A stretch of DNA of 64,000 nt from Agrypnia vestita (GCA_016648135.1 JADDOH010011108.1:16431-80430), one strand, 5' to 3'; counted from the first letter of the stretch, positions 43,918-55,385 are shown. Notes: generated by a model not told the origin, from the sequence alone. Translations and numbers: made by a program.

Positions 43918-44195
43918 GATAAAATGTACATATTCATCAGGTAATAAGTATTAGTATAGACAATCAAGTAATGATAAATAAGTAATAATTAAAGTAATAA
44001 GTAAGTAATAATAATAAGTAAAAGGTACATACATTATAAAAAATAAAAATTGTATCATTTCTGAACGTATTTTTTCACGTTTTTTTTAAAATGATTCATA
44101 ATTTTCCTCAGTCCTCATTTCAACAGACGGCAATTCGTTGAACCATTTCGCACCTCTGAATGTGTAGTGATGCTGAGCAGTTGTGGTATGTATCA
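43918..44195 (-). mobile_element. Non-LTR RT C-terminal relic
   Basis: Highly similar to 38330-38615, including TCATTTCAACAGACGGCAAT and TGATGCTGAGCAGTTGTGGT. Encodes HHYTFRGAKWFNELPSVE on the minus strand. Confidence 0.65.
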
Positions 44196-44760
44196 TCTTC
44201 TAGATTCACCTGCTAGGTATGTTTCGTCGCACCTTTGGCGTGCTAGGTGTGTGTATGTCGGTTAAGATTCTACAAATTGAAAAGGTGTGCTATTTTCTAA
44301 ACACAATAATGGTGTACGCTATCAAAAAACCATGAACTGCTACGGCACTGAAATGCACTAAAAACTGAAAATAAAATATTCATTTCTCGAATCTCGACAT
44401 CAATGGTCTCATTCAGATAAAAGCATCTTCACAGCTAACTCCGGAGTTATCCACTCATACGATATTAGGTCGAAAGCAAATTAGCTTTTGAGGCTGATTG
44501 TTGACTAACACAAAGCCGAGCTCCCCGTTTGGTTTCAGGCAGTACCTCCGTGCTGACTTTCCTCTCGTCACCATTGGTGAAACTGCAGTAGGTATCCGAG
44601 TACCAAGGCAGACCCTCTGCGAGCTGCAATGCATTGTCAACTGGTAAATTATCAATTTACCAGTTGACGGTGCATTGTGTTTACCTTGTGAACAAGTACA
44701 TTTATTTTATTTATTTATTATAATTCAACGCCAATCGGATTTGTACACAGAATATATAAT
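44196..44760. other. Noncoding with a strong hairpin
   Basis: GTCAACTGGTAAATT (44636-44650) and its exact complement (44654-44668) flank a 3-nt loop. With two mismatches the arms extend through TGCATTG to about 44629 and 44676. No gene. Confidence 0.6.
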
Positions 44761-44779
44761 TTTGTATATTAAATTGAAA

Positions 44780-45015
44780 TAAAACACAAATCGCTTTGTT
44801 TTCACCACTTTATTAGATTATACAATCTATATGTTTCGAGAACAATGTTCTCTTCATCAGGATTGTTTCGAGTACACAAACAATCCCGATAAATATGTAG
44901 ATTATATAATCTTATAAAGTGGTGAAAACAAAGTGATTTGTATTTTATTTTAATAATAATGTCACCACAAAGTTCAATCCTTCTTTCAGAAGAAAAAATA
45001 TTCTTCGAACAATCA
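44780..45015. mobile_element. PLE subfamily b terminal repeats, head-to-head remnant
   Basis: 44780-44866 (minus) and 44886-45010 (plus) are inverted copies of the terminal repeat (TTCACCACTTTATTAGATTA against ATCTTATAAAGTGGTGAA). The plus arm runs out to GAAAAAATATTCTTCGAACA, as in the other copies. The minus arm keeps a hammerhead. The plus arm has lost core and stem II. Confidence 0.7.
44822..44866 (-). ncRNA. Hammerhead motif, PLE subfamily b (copy 3)
   Basis: Minus strand, 45 nt: stem I ACAATC/GATTGT pairs perfectly (6 bp), core CTGATGA, perfect stem II GAGAAC/GTTCTC, core GAAA. Stem III hexamer is ACATAT, with one pair lost compared with ACATGT. Confidence 0.68.
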
Positions 45016-45103
45016 TTAAACTGAGCTTGAATTCAACAGCATAAATAAAATTAATAAAATCTAAAAAAGGTTTTAAACCAAAGAAAAATAGATATAGTAT
45101 ATA

Positions 45104-45640
45104 CAGGGTTATTTGTAAAACATTAATAACCTCGCAGGACCATATTCCTGCCTTGATTATGAGTCGAAAATGTTCAAGCTATTATGACCTAATACCAATA
45201 GTTAAGGAGATATGCGACATCAAATTTTGCAATTTTTTTTTAATATTTCTGACTTATTTTTGTAAAACGTTGGACTATCATTACAGTAACTTATATCGAA
45301 TATAAAAAATTCTTTCCCTTTTGTACAAGACAAATAAAAAAATAAAAACCTTCGAATTCCAATTGGAAAATATTCCAATTGGAATTTTTTCGGGGTTTTT
45401 ATCATTTTATTTAACTTGTATTGAAACGAATGAATTTCTCGAAATTGATATGAGTTACTGTAATGATATTCTAACGTTTTGCAAAAAATAAGTCAGAAAT
45501 ATTGAAAAAAAATGCAAACTTTGATGCCGCATATCTCCTTAACTATTGATATTAGGTCATAATAGCTTGAACATTTTCGATTCATAATCTAGGCAGAAAT
45601 GCAGCCCTGCGAGATTATTAATGTTTTACAAATAACCCTC
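45104..45640. mobile_element. Giant-palindrome MITE, full copy 2
   Basis: 537 bp with CAGGGTTATTTGTAAAACAT and its complement at the ends and TATA on both flanks. The arms are collinear with 12088-12609. No ORF of meaning. Confidence 0.85.
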
Positions 45641-46108
45641 TATATATATATTAGTATACAAGTAATTGCACGTTAGTTATTAGGATATAGAATTATGCTC
45701 TTTACCTTAGATATAAAAGACTCAGGCGATTCGTCAAATAAATTTGGGCTAGCACAGTTATCATTGACCAAATTATCAATCCTGTTCCTGGGACCATTAC
45801 ATACATAGCTTTTTGTTTATTTAGTTGTATCCAGTAATCTGCGCACTCTAAGTTTAGGCTATGTCTTGAGCATATTAAACCAAACTGTTTCAACATATCC
45901 GGTGAGTCCAGATAACAGTTAATTACTTTAAAGACTATTCATCTGTCAACTTTCCTGCGATTGTGTTACCTGATATTTGAACCCGCCCCGAAGTATTGAA
46001 ATAACCGCGAGTGAAAAAATAGTAAATGCTCTTATATCATGTACTCTGCCATGCTGACATTTTTTCAAAAATCAAAACACAGCCCCTCTGAAAGCAGTTC
46101 TAAAATAA
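45641..46108. other. Noncoding
   Basis: Nothing recognised. Confidence 0.4.
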
Positions 46109-46602
46109 TGTAACGAGATAATTACGCACTGTCAAAGACTCTCGAGGACGACATGATCGAACACTCCCCAACATTCTGGGACGCGCCACATCACTCTGGA
46201 ATTATCTACAACATTCTCTAAAATACTATAAATGTATAGAATAATCTCGGAGGTTCGAAAAACCAACGTGTCTTTTATAAAATGCGGAGCCAGTGCCACG
46301 GCGTATCATTTTTATTCTGACGTTTACCGACGTGACATTAACTAGCGGTAAAACCGTTAGCGAAAACAATGTTACCAACGCGCGTGTCATACCGGCGACA
46401 ACAAATTAAGCGGAGTACTTAACTGGAGTTGAAAATAAGTGCAACCACTTACGTTTGAATATACGTGATTTCTCTGCGAACCTGTGTGAGAATGTATAGC
46501 AAGCGATAATAGCGTGCTCCACAGGCGAGTGATTAATTGCGAAATAGTATGAATTAAAGAATAGTGTTTATATATAATTATTAATAGTGCCTCTGGGTCA
46601 CA
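46109..46602 (+). mobile_element. Solo-LTR-like sequence 2
   Basis: It starts TGTAACGAGATAATTACGCA and ends GGGTCACA, with TATAAA words near 46224 and 46277. It resembles 40469-41071 in start and general organisation. No PBS or target duplication is visible. Confidence 0.35.
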
Positions 46603-46639
46603 ACATAAAGTTTTTCATATTCAGAAATACGTATTCCGC

Positions 46640-46980
46640 GCATTCAAAACATCGAGTAAGTTGATATTTTGAATACGCCGAAGTCGAAAAAAATAACCAG
46701 CTTAAATTAGCAGTTTGGCCGACTTAATAACTAATAATTGTATGATGATCTCATCAAGGCTTTAATTACCCGAATCGCAGAGACAGTGAATTTATTAAGA
46801 TGTTGTTCAAGCCGCAGATGACTGATGAGGTCCCCCCCTGTCACAGCATGCTAATCATCCGAGCACGGCACACTTTATGCCGGCAACTTTGATAAAACCT
46901 TTATTAAGACGTCTCCCAACGCAACCATTAATTAAGTCCACTAATTTGATTGGAAATTCAACAAAGAAACATTTAAATCT
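46640..46980. other. Apparently unique noncoding DNA upstream (genomic left) of atonal
   Basis: It lacks the repeat families seen elsewhere and is rich in TAAT/ATTA homeodomain-type cores (AACTAATAATTG, CATTAATTAAGTCC, CACTAATTTG). It is a candidate cis-regulatory region; inference only. Confidence 0.25.
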
Positions 46981-47056
46981 ATATAATACTCAGGATGTTT
47001 CTTAGTAGCGAAAAAATCGGGGGAGTTCAATTTTGAATAGAAAATGTTCGTTACGC

Positions 47057-47792
47057 CAGTGGTTCCCAAAGTTGACAGGACCGGGACCCACCAAAAAAAA
47101 AAATCGGGACCCACCTCCTGCCTCACGTTTTCCCAATTCATATTGTAACCCTACGAAAGACTGTTCAATTAAGAAAAAAAGAAAAACATCCAAATATAAT
47201 CGAAATGTTTTATTACGAAAAATGTTACTATGTGATATTTTAATAGGAAGGATGAATTTGTTGCCAATTTTTTGTCATAACATCATTAGCGTTGACTTCA
47301 ATTTTAGTCACTTTTAATCGCTATGAATTCGATACGTCCAATTTATTTCCGTATTTTGTGTTAATAGAAACCGTGGCAGAAAATTCCACTTCGCATGAGG
47401 TAGTGAAGAGGAGGAGGACTTTCATCGCTTGGTCAGACAAGCAGGGATAAGTGTCAGCAACTGAAAGCCAGATTGCGAATTGCTCGAGATTAAAAGTATT
47501 TTTCAGCGACGTATCTTCTGATAAATCAATAAGCTTTTCACTCGCTTTTGTTGACATTTCAGTCGGTGTGTTGTCTTGAAATGGATTTGAAATCCAGTTT
47601 ATTCTGTTGAATTCTTTTTGATCTCGTCTTCGAAATTGGCTCTAAAGTTATTTTTTAACTTTGTTAAATGAGTGAAAATTGCACTTCGTTATCTATGATA
47701 AACACGCCATTGCGCGGTGTTGTGACAGCGACCCACCAAATATCCGCTCGCGACCCACCAGTGGATCGCGACCCATATTTTGGGAAACACTG
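47057..47792 (-). mobile_element. hAT transposon relic, 736 bp
   Basis: The ends CAGTGGTTCCCAAA and (reverse complement of right) CAGTGTTTCCCAAA are flanked by 8-bp duplications CGTTACGC and CGTTACAC. The minus strand 47557-47321 encodes LIDLSEDTSLKNTFNLEQFA, IWLSVADTYPCLSDQAMKVL and STSCEVEFSATVSINTKYGN-like text. This is the dimerisation tail of SCAND3/ZBED-type hAT transposases. Most of the gene is deleted. Confidence 0.8.
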
Positions 47793-48595
47793 CGTTACAC
47801 TTTTGCTGAAATGTCGACAGTTACGGTGATAAGCGACATCAATGATTGCATTTAGGATTCACGACAGTATGTACTGAAATTTTTTTTTAGTAGTGGTGGA
47901 ACTCCCGGCCGCGCAGATATAATATTGCGAAAGGAGTTATTTAATAGCGAATATCTACAGAATTCCGATAAAATTGATTTATAAATTTTAGCATTTTCTT
48001 AAAGCTTAAAGTCTTAAGAATGTCTGGTGAAAATAACAAAGTTATAGAGGGTAATAGTGGCATCTCTTTGTTGATTATACGCCGCGCCGCACGGCACCGT
48101 GCAACACGCATGTAGCTGCCAGTCGGACTCTTTCATAATAGAAACGTAAGCCTCTATCTATTTTGTTTGTGAAGAGTGCTCGATGATATGGTAATTTATC
48201 AGAAAATTATAGGAAAACCCAATAATTTTCTGCCAATGTTGAATATTGTTTTATAAAATAAAATTAAACATAGTCTTAAAAGTATGTACTTTCATGTAAA
48301 AATGATACCAATACAATAATTGATATAGGTTTTCTTTCATTTATAATTCACAAAAGTTGCCTTTTTTGCCTTAATGTGATATTTCGTCATGGACTTTTTA
48401 ATTTATGCAATTTGAAATGTAGCAACTTACTTGCAATATATATATCTGATAAATTAAAAATATCGCATTACCACAGAGTTACATTAAAAAAATCATATAT
48501 CTACCAACTACATATAACAAAAATATAAAGTACAGGATCTGAAGCAAAAAATAAATTAAAATAATTAAAATGAAACTTTGAAGAGGAAACATAAA
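47793..48595. other. Noncoding
   Basis: Nothing recognised. Confidence 0.4.
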
Positions 48596-48599
48596 AGAT

Positions 48600-49045
48600 G
48601 AGAACGGGGTCATCAATTTTTTCCATGCATACAAAAAATCTGCCAGGCTTTCTAGCATTGATCCTGAATTTGTTCAAAGGTTCTCAATTACTTTGAAAAT
48701 CTTATCTTCAGGATACAAAATTAACATCGCATTTGAAAACTATTATGTGGAATCAGCGAGACTCTATGTAAGATTATATGATTGGTTTTATATGCCAGTT
48801 AGTATACATACAATTTTGATATATGGCGCTGATGTTATAGGCATTTTGATAATTCCAATCGGACAATTATCGAAAGATGTTCAAGAAGCCAGGCAAAGAG
48901 ACTGGGATGGATCATTCTCAAAAAAGTTCTAGAATACGTACAAATTCATTTTTAGAAAATTGCCTTGGCGAAAAAGTGGACTGCTTCCAGAGAAAGTTAT
49001 GGCATTGTTGGAACCATCTGATATAGATATATTTCTTTATTGAAT
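48600..49045 (+). pseudogene. Degenerate frame resembling a transposon-associated insect ORF
   Basis: The plus strand reads SIDPEFVQRFSITLKILSSG, NYYVESARLYVRLYDWFYMP, VSIHTILIYGADVIGILIIP and IGQLSKDVQEARQRDW, then a stop, then FRKLPWRKSGLLPEKVMALL. From memory, a similar C-terminal layout (MPxTxHxILIHG...PIGxLSExAQEARN) recurs in many insect genomes as a repeated gene. The superfamily is not known to me. Stops make this copy dead. Confidence 0.5.
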
Positions 49046-49440
49046 ACCTTATTTATTTTCGTACTTGTATTTTATTGAAATAATTTAAAGCATGGTTTTT
49101 GTGAGTTGAAATACCTTGTTCAGTTGTGTGATATATCTTTTGAATACATTAACTAACTTCATACGTAAAAAAATTAATGTATTACTAGGCATTTTTTTCT
49201 TTTAATTTTGCCTAAAAGCTACACCTAAAATCCACCAAAAATAAGTATTTCTTAAATTCTGTAAATTCACAAAATTTATTTATTTTTATTTTTACTCTTA
49301 TTATTTTATGTTTAGTTTATGAAATTATCCGTGATGCAAAAAGGGTGAATTTCATTAATAAGTTGAATATATATGTTTTATTAAAAAAAAAAATATTGAT
49401 TTATTTCGGACGATACGATTTTTTTCTTGCTAGCCCCCCA
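49046..49440. other. Noncoding
   Basis: Nothing recognised. Confidence 0.4.
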
Positions 49441-49443
49441 ATT

Positions 49444-49650
49444 TCACCCATTGTGCGCTGCAAGGAACAAGTCGGTCGAGTTACACTTATATGAGTCCCT
49501 CAAGTTACGCAGCCATGAAATGGGGCGTTTTCCTACGCTTCTTTTACCATTTATTTTCTCTTCGATAATGAGTTGGTTTAGACTATATTTTGGTCTTCTC
49601 ATAATATGTCCGAGATTATCCAGTTTTCTTATCTCGGTCTTGTTCAACAC
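49444..49650 (-). mobile_element. RTE-type LINE tail
   Basis: The minus strand reads RKLDNLGHIMRRPKYSLNQL, IIEEKINGKRSVGKRPISWL and LRDSYKCNSTDLFLAAHNG. This is the LGHxMRxxxY...GKRxxGRRxxSWLxNLR tail of RTE-like LINEs. No RT domain. Confidence 0.8.
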
Positions 49651-49689
49651 GCCGGAGGAGTATAATATTTAAATTACTCTAAATAATAA

Positions 49690-51691
49690 ATATTTATCAT
49701 TAAAATTTTATATATTTTATGGGAGTGTACCTACCTCAAAACCGACTCTAATAATTTTGATTAATTTTGACAAAGTAGTCTGATCCAAATTCTACAAATA
49801 TATCCTATTTCCATAGTTTCAATTTTTATACTCGTAGGTTGTAAATGAAACAAGTTTGTAAATAAATAAATAGTTAATAAATAAAAAAAATTAACACACC
49901 TCTCTGTATCATATTTTTGATATTTGTAAGAAAGTAAAATCAGTAAAAAAAAAAACTTATTATTAAAAATCTAATTTGCTGATAGTAAAATGAAGTGGCC
50001 GCCAAAGTTGGTTTTGCTCCATCTTCATCAAAAATCTAAAAAACTAGGATGGGTAATATATTTCTATAACATGACTCTGCGTCATGTAATGGAATTATAG
50101 TACTCATCGTGTTTTCTCAAAGAAAAAAGTAACGCACACAAAAAATGAATAAAATACCACAGTAAACAGGAGTATTTAGCCGATTTAAAAGTACTAAAAT
50201 GCCGAACAAAATATTAGAACATCTCAAAAAATTATCATATTTATTCATAAATTTTTCAATTTCCACACCATGAAATCTTTTTTATCAGCTTACTCATCAT
50301 TTTCCCAGCCCATACAGCACGTCGCACTCTTTTGTCCTAACACGACTCTCAAAGATTTAAACAATCTTCCAGTATCTAATTTACTTTACCATCTTTCTTA
50401 CCTTTTTACATAATATATTCTTTCCACAAAACCAAAGTATCTAAGCGTAACTTTATTAATCCAGTTCAACAAACTAAGATTGACTTTGCATTAACTTCTA
50501 ATTTTTTAAATTTTTTGTCTATTACAAGTAGTTTAGCCGCTATGGAATTTCCATACATGACTGATGATGCCAGGATTTCACTTTGTATTGTAATTTTTGC
50601 CTCTGCTCATTTCACAGTTTTCATTAGTCATTACTGCATTCAAAGGATCTATGGCTCTCATTTTTCAACCATTCTGTAATATTAAATATAAAATTATATT
50701 ATTTAACTACATAAATTTTTTACCCATTTAATTTTATTTTGTAGGACAAGCCCGATGGCTCAATAATTTTCATTGTCATATGTCAAATTGTTGAATTGTC
50801 ATATGTCAAATTGTTGAAACAATGAATATTTAGATCCAATTGTCTTCAAGTGTATTTTTGCTGATTGTTGGATAATTTTATAATCATTTCTATTTGTTTG
50901 AAAAGAAATAAAAAATGTATATAATTTGATTTGGCGTTTATTTACATTTTATACAAAGGAAATTATCTTAAATATTATACATAATTTACAATTTATGAGT
51001 ATCATAAGGGCACCAGTAATGAGTAGGTTCTATAATATCTAATAATAATAAATGCAAATTATAAATATCACCGTAATCATAAGAATAACTGTTTGATTTT
51101 AATTTCTAGCGCTTAAAGGTCACACTTAAAATTATATAAATGTGCAAATTTGCTATAAAACGTTGTACTGTTCGCTTAAAAAGTACCGCAGTAATTTGTC
51201 AAGATGAAGAAATATTTCTTTTTAATTTAATTTAATTATGTACGGAGACATAAAATAACAAGTTTTTAATATTTAATACTGGCGTAAGTAACTGGTTTAT
51301 AAAATTAAACAAAAGTGCGCCATGCAAAACAAAATATTAAACATAAAAAAAAAAACGTTTTACAATAATCTCGTGAGGTCTTAAAATAGGGAGGTGGGTA
51401 ACTTCGTAACTCGCGAATTAGTTACTAACTAGGTACCAGTGTATAATTCTACCTATGTATTTCTTTAGGGATGAGTAAATTTATTTAAAGGAATTCTAAG
51501 TTCTACGGATAATACTGGATCGGGAGGGATAGGCTTCGTGCCGCTACTTACATTCAAACGGATTACTTAATAATTTGGCGAGAAATTTGGGTTGAGATCT
51601 TAGAATTACACACCTATTCGTTAAATTGGCTACTTACGCAAAGTGACTAAAATCAAATAAATTAATAATTTATTAAGGTTTCGATGACTGT
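49690..51691. other. 3' flank of atonal, no gene
   Basis: AT-rich and largely free of the window's repeat families. The 3' UTR must begin at 51691 and run leftwards. An AATAAA on the minus strand occurs at 51669-51674, very close to the stop. Confidence 0.4.
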
Positions 51692-52525
51692 TCACTGCAG
51701 GAGTTCGTACAACGCCGTGATGTAGGTCTGCGCCATCTGCAGCGTCTCGTACTTGGACAGCTGCCTGTCGCTGCCCAGCGAAGGCAGGTACGTCCTCAGC
51801 CTGTCGAAGGCCTTGTTGAGGTTCTGCATCCGCCTCCTCTCCCGCGCGTTGGCGGCCAGCCTCCTCCGCCGCATCACCAGCGGGCTCACCACCTTCCCTC
51901 GCCCGCGGCCGCGCTTGGCCTCCGCGCCGAACTCCTCCCCGTAGAGCGCCTCGTCCCCGGAGTCCTGCATCAGGCTATCGTCGTCCCCCACGTCCTCCAG
52001 GAAGTCTCCGTCGTCTCCCTCGAGGCCCAACTTGAACGATTCGTCGAGTTCTAGCGAAGAATTTTTGATGGATTTTGGAGAGGCGTTTTTTTTAGCGAAG
52101 CTCTTCTTCTTCTTGAGCGCGTCCTCCGCGGGCGGGAGCAGGTCCGAGGAGTAGAACTCCCCGTGGAACTCCTGGTTGGGCACTATTCCTCGGTAGGCGA
52201 TGGTGTTGGAGGAGGGGATGAGCGTCGTGAAGCGCTTGTCGGTCTGGTGCGGCTGCTCCTGGCCCTGGAGGACTTCCGCCGGGCTGAGGGACCTGAAGCT
52301 CCCCCCCGGGGACGGGGTGGCCAGGTCGGAGCAGTCCCCGTACCGCTGCAGCAGCTCGGCCGGCTGCGGGGCCGGGTACTCCAGGGACACGTGCCCCGAA
52401 TCCGGAGACCTCGGGTAGGAGTAGGACGACGAGAAGTAGGAAGCGAGGTTGTCGTTCAGGCTGTAGGGATCCTGCTTCGGCCCGCTCACGTACACGTACC
52501 GGTGTCCGTACATTTCGGTAGCCAT
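51692..52525 (-). CDS. ato: Atonal, proneural bHLH transcription factor
   Basis: A single-exon gene of 277 aa. The C-terminal bHLH (residues about 219-277) has [38 protein letters not shown] and [13 protein letters not shown] and ends the protein, as in insect Atonal. Outside the b[13 protein letters not shown] (about 138-147) corresponds to the KRSYTKKN block of Drosophila Ato. An acidic stretch (about 160-200) precedes the basic domain, and the N-terminus [12 protein letters not shown] is Tyr-rich like Ato. The ATG at 52523-52525 has a strong context (GTGATGG). The frame is open 18 codons further, but without an ATG. Known role: with Daughterless it binds E-boxes and specifies chordotonal organs and R8 photoreceptors. 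Amos/Cato are less likely given the KKN block. Confidence 0.93.
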   Translation of the reverse strand: MATEMYGHRYVYVSGPKQDPYSLNDNLASYFSSSYSYPRSPDSGHVSLEYPAPQPAELLQRYGDCSDLATPSPGGSFRSLSPAEVLQGQEQPHQTDKRFTTLIPSSNTIAYRGIVPNQEFHGEFYSSDLLPPAEDALKKKKSFAKKNASPKSIKNSSLELDESFKLGLEGDDGDFLEDVGDDDSLMQDSGDEALYGEEFGAEAKRGRGRGKVVSPLVMRRRRLAANARERRRMQNLNKAFDRLRTYLPSLGSDRQLSKYETLQMAQTYITALYELLQ

Positions 52526-52770
52526 CACTTCAAAGTCAGTAACAAAATAGGTCTTTTCAACAGTCTTTTCGACAATCACAATAATTCACGATTTATTAAA
52601 AAAAAATTTCGCTGCACTCTATTTTATTTTATTTTATAAGAATAAAATGCGTCGCTCGCGCTTTAATTTTGGTCGCGTAATTATTTACGATAAAAGCTCC
52701 GTGATGCGAGCGGCGCTAGTGTCGCCAGAACGGAAGATGCTGCCACTGCGCCGGTCGAAGCGGCATTAAG
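52526..52770 (-). other. Probable atonal 5' UTR
   Basis: It lies between the inferred start of transcription (about 30 nt below the TATA box) and the ATG. It contains no upstream minus-strand splice acceptor of note, consistent with an intronless gene. Confidence 0.45.
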
Positions 52771-52790
52771 CCTCATATGTTACCTGTCCA

Positions 52791-52799
52791 ATTTATATA
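52791..52799 (-). promoter_or_regulatory. TATA box of atonal
   Basis: TATATAAAT on the minus strand, about 270 bp upstream of the ATG, within a GC-rich promoter region. Spacing gives a 5' UTR near 240 nt. Confidence 0.55.
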
Positions 52800-52820
52800 G
52801 CCTCTTCGTAATATTACCCA

Positions 52821-52826
52821 CACGTG
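52821..52826. promoter_or_regulatory. CACGTG E-box near the atonal TATA box
   Basis: CACGTG lies about 25 bp upstream of the TATA box. It fits class B bHLH and Hairy/E(spl) sites, repressors known to act on proneural genes. Confidence 0.4.
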
Positions 52827-53042
52827 AGGGACGGCCGCGGCGCGCTGGGCAGGCGGAGGTAGCGAGCGTCGGAACGGGGACTCTCTCTCCCCGGGGCGAG
52901 CTTTAGCGAGTGCGGCTTTTCGGCGCGGGGCGCTTGTTTTGGCGTGTGATTGTAAGGGAGGGAAGGAGCTATGCGGAAGGCCGAGGGTTGGGGCGAGAGG
53001 GAGAGCGGGCTGGGGTGGCAGCGCCGATAACAATTAGCCGCC

Positions 53043-53051
53043 AACAGGTGG
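53043..53051 (+). promoter_or_regulatory. Candidate Atonal/Daughterless E-box
   Basis: AACAGGTGG fits the Atonal-preferred E-box AWCAKGTGK exactly and sits about 250 bp upstream of the TATA box, inside an imperfect palindrome (GCCGCC...GGCGGC). It would allow autoregulation, known for atonal in Drosophila. Confidence 0.45.
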
Positions 53052-53060
53052 CGGCGGGTT

Positions 53061-53080
53061 AAACGTATTCCGATACGTTT
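53061..53080. promoter_or_regulatory. Inverted repeat AAACGTAT-4-ATACGTTT upstream of atonal
   Basis: A perfect 8-bp inverted repeat separated by TCCG, immediately next to the E-box. It looks like a dimer-binding site. Factor unknown. Confidence 0.4.
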
Positions 53081-53139
53081 AGGAGAAAAATTAGATCGAG
53101 TACATTTAGACCTTTCTTCAAGCGCTGTGTTAAATTCAC

Positions 53140-55195
53140 ATTTTATTTATTTATTTATTAATTGTTATTAATTTATTAATTAACACCCTGTAGGGCTTTT
53201 ACAACAGATAGGTTAAGTGTACATTAACGGAATATATAGTTTAAAGAAAAATAAAATAAAAACATGTAAACATAATAATGACAAAGTGGAAAGAAAATTC
53301 TTAAAATACAGATACAAATATATAAAGATAAATATAAAATAAAGTAAAAAGCAGAAGCATAAGAAAAACATAATATAATAGAAATTCAAAAACAAAAAAA
53401 GTAATAATGTAGAGTGAAAAGATATAGCACAAGCTTTGAAAGCCATATTATAATAAAAAATATACATACAAATACAAATCAATTATTTAAGTCCAATTCG
53501 ACAAATACTAGTAATCTTTCAATGCACCTTTACTTGACTTAGCTTCAGCTATGCGTGAAATGAAATATTCACATATGTATTCGATATTAATTCAAAAAGT
53601 GTAACTTAAATGATTTTGTAGTTACATACAATCATAAAGCAAACATTAGAAATAATTTTTCTAAATTCTTTGAGATTTTTCTTTCAAGGAGTATAACCGA
53701 ACTAAAGAATTACTTAGAATATGCCAGTAGAACTGAGTGCAGTGTAATAGACTAAATTTTTATTTATTTTTGTTCTCCTTGACATGTCTTATCTCTCCTT
53801 TATCTTATTTTATTATTATTTTGTTACAGGTTTTGATTATTGCTGTTTACTTTTATACTAATCAGCGTTTATATTATATTAAATTATTTTAAAGTGTTTT
53901 TGATTGTTCATTTCTCTTTAAAGTTTGTTTTATTTTTATTAATTTTTGGCTTATTATCACATAACGTATTTTATTTTACGTTCATGTTAGGTGTGTAAAA
54001 ACTCTTGTACTTTATATTATACTCTAAAAGCCCACTAGCGCGTCGATAAATAAATAAATAAAATGAAGTTACGGAACACAATATGTTTTAAAACAAATTA
54101 GTATAATTAGTACTCTCCTGCATACTCTCATGGACCCATATGTCACTTATCACTGTACCTAGAGAAATATCAAGACGTTTTTACTATGTATGCAACATTT
54201 TGTTCGAGACTAGTTTTTATGTTTTTCTCTGTGAAATTAAGATGATTTTTTGTGGATAAAAATTATAGTGATTGATTAAATTCTGACGCAACTTGTTCTT
54301 CGGTTTCAATAGCCAACAACTTGCTTGACCATTATGCTTTAGGATGAAAATATTAGATTTAGGCTCCCCAAACACAAACAACCAATATTATACTGATTAC
54401 TAATTTAAAATTTACTGAATTCTGGATTTTATGTATCTATCTCTTCCAAAATCATGTTTACTATTAATATATAGGCTATGTTTCCTTTAAAACCTCGAAT
54501 TCAGTACATTATAAATTAGTAATCCTTGATGATTGCACTATTTTTTTTTTTTGTATATTGCTAGCTTTGCTTTTATACCCCACACATATTCATTTATTTA
54601 TTTATTTACGACCAAGGGGCTTTTACAAGTAATGATATGAATATCCAATACATGTAACAAAATAGTGTGGTTGAACATCGCAACTTAAATTTGTTAAAAT
54701 AAAATACGATAAGACATAATAAATACAGTTTAAAAAAGAATATATGAGGGGTATAAAAGCAAAGGCATCATCAAAAATTTTAAAAAAAATGTTTTGAATG
54801 CAGTCACCGAGGATTATTAATTGAGAAAGCACTAAATTCGAGACTTTGTAGTAAAGACAGCTATCTATCCATTTCAAAATCGTGTTTCCTTTTAAAAGCA
54901 AATACAGTAATATCCTCGTAGTGTAAAAAGCAAAGGCAGCTATATCCACTTCAACCAATCAACCCTCAAGGATGTGTCACGTGACAAAATGACCTCTTGA
55001 TCCTAATTATACATACCGAGAATTTATGTCGATATTATATTGAAACATCAGCAATATTCATTTATATAATTAGCAAAAGCAGCAATGTCCATTGTTAGGT
55101 AGCAAACTCAGCAACATCCGTATTTAAAAGATTAATAGGTATTTATTTATACACATGTAAAAGGAAAACTGAGGTGTCAGTTATTTTTAAAAACT
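53140..55195. other. AT-rich region with LINE-tail scraps
   Basis: AATAAATAAATAAAT-type tails near 54040-54065 and the reverse at 54590-54612, each next to a GGGCTTTTA or AAAAGCCC word, mark eroded LINE 3' ends. No gene. Confidence 0.4.
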
Positions 55196-55206
55196 TTTTT
55201 TTTAAT

Positions 55207-55385
55207 AGAGATGCGAACGCGGAGTACGTGTCACATCAATATTCTTACTATTTTCAAACTAAGCTAAACGCTTGTGCCGTGAAAATAGGACTAACTTGCT
55301 GGTCTGGAGTGAGATCCGAACCCGCGACCTTTGGATCACGAGGCGAGAGTCATGACCACAAGACTAACAAGCTGCTCCAATAAGA
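55207..55385 (-). mobile_element. tRNA-derived SINE (copy B2)
   Basis: Reverse of copy B1: the minus strand has AGCTTGTTAGTCTTGTGGTC, GGGTTCGGATCTCACTCCAG, the AAGCGTTTAGCTTAG body and a T/A tail. The A-rich 3' end is at 55207. Confidence 0.75.

Noticed and set aside
44629..44676. pre-miRNA.
   Set aside because: Three-base loop and short arms do not suit Drosha/Dicer processing.
52526..52579. Extension of the atonal frame 18 codons upstream (GTG start at 52577-52579).
   Set aside because: No ATG in the extension; the ATG at 52523-52525 has a strong context and gives an Ato-like N-terminus.
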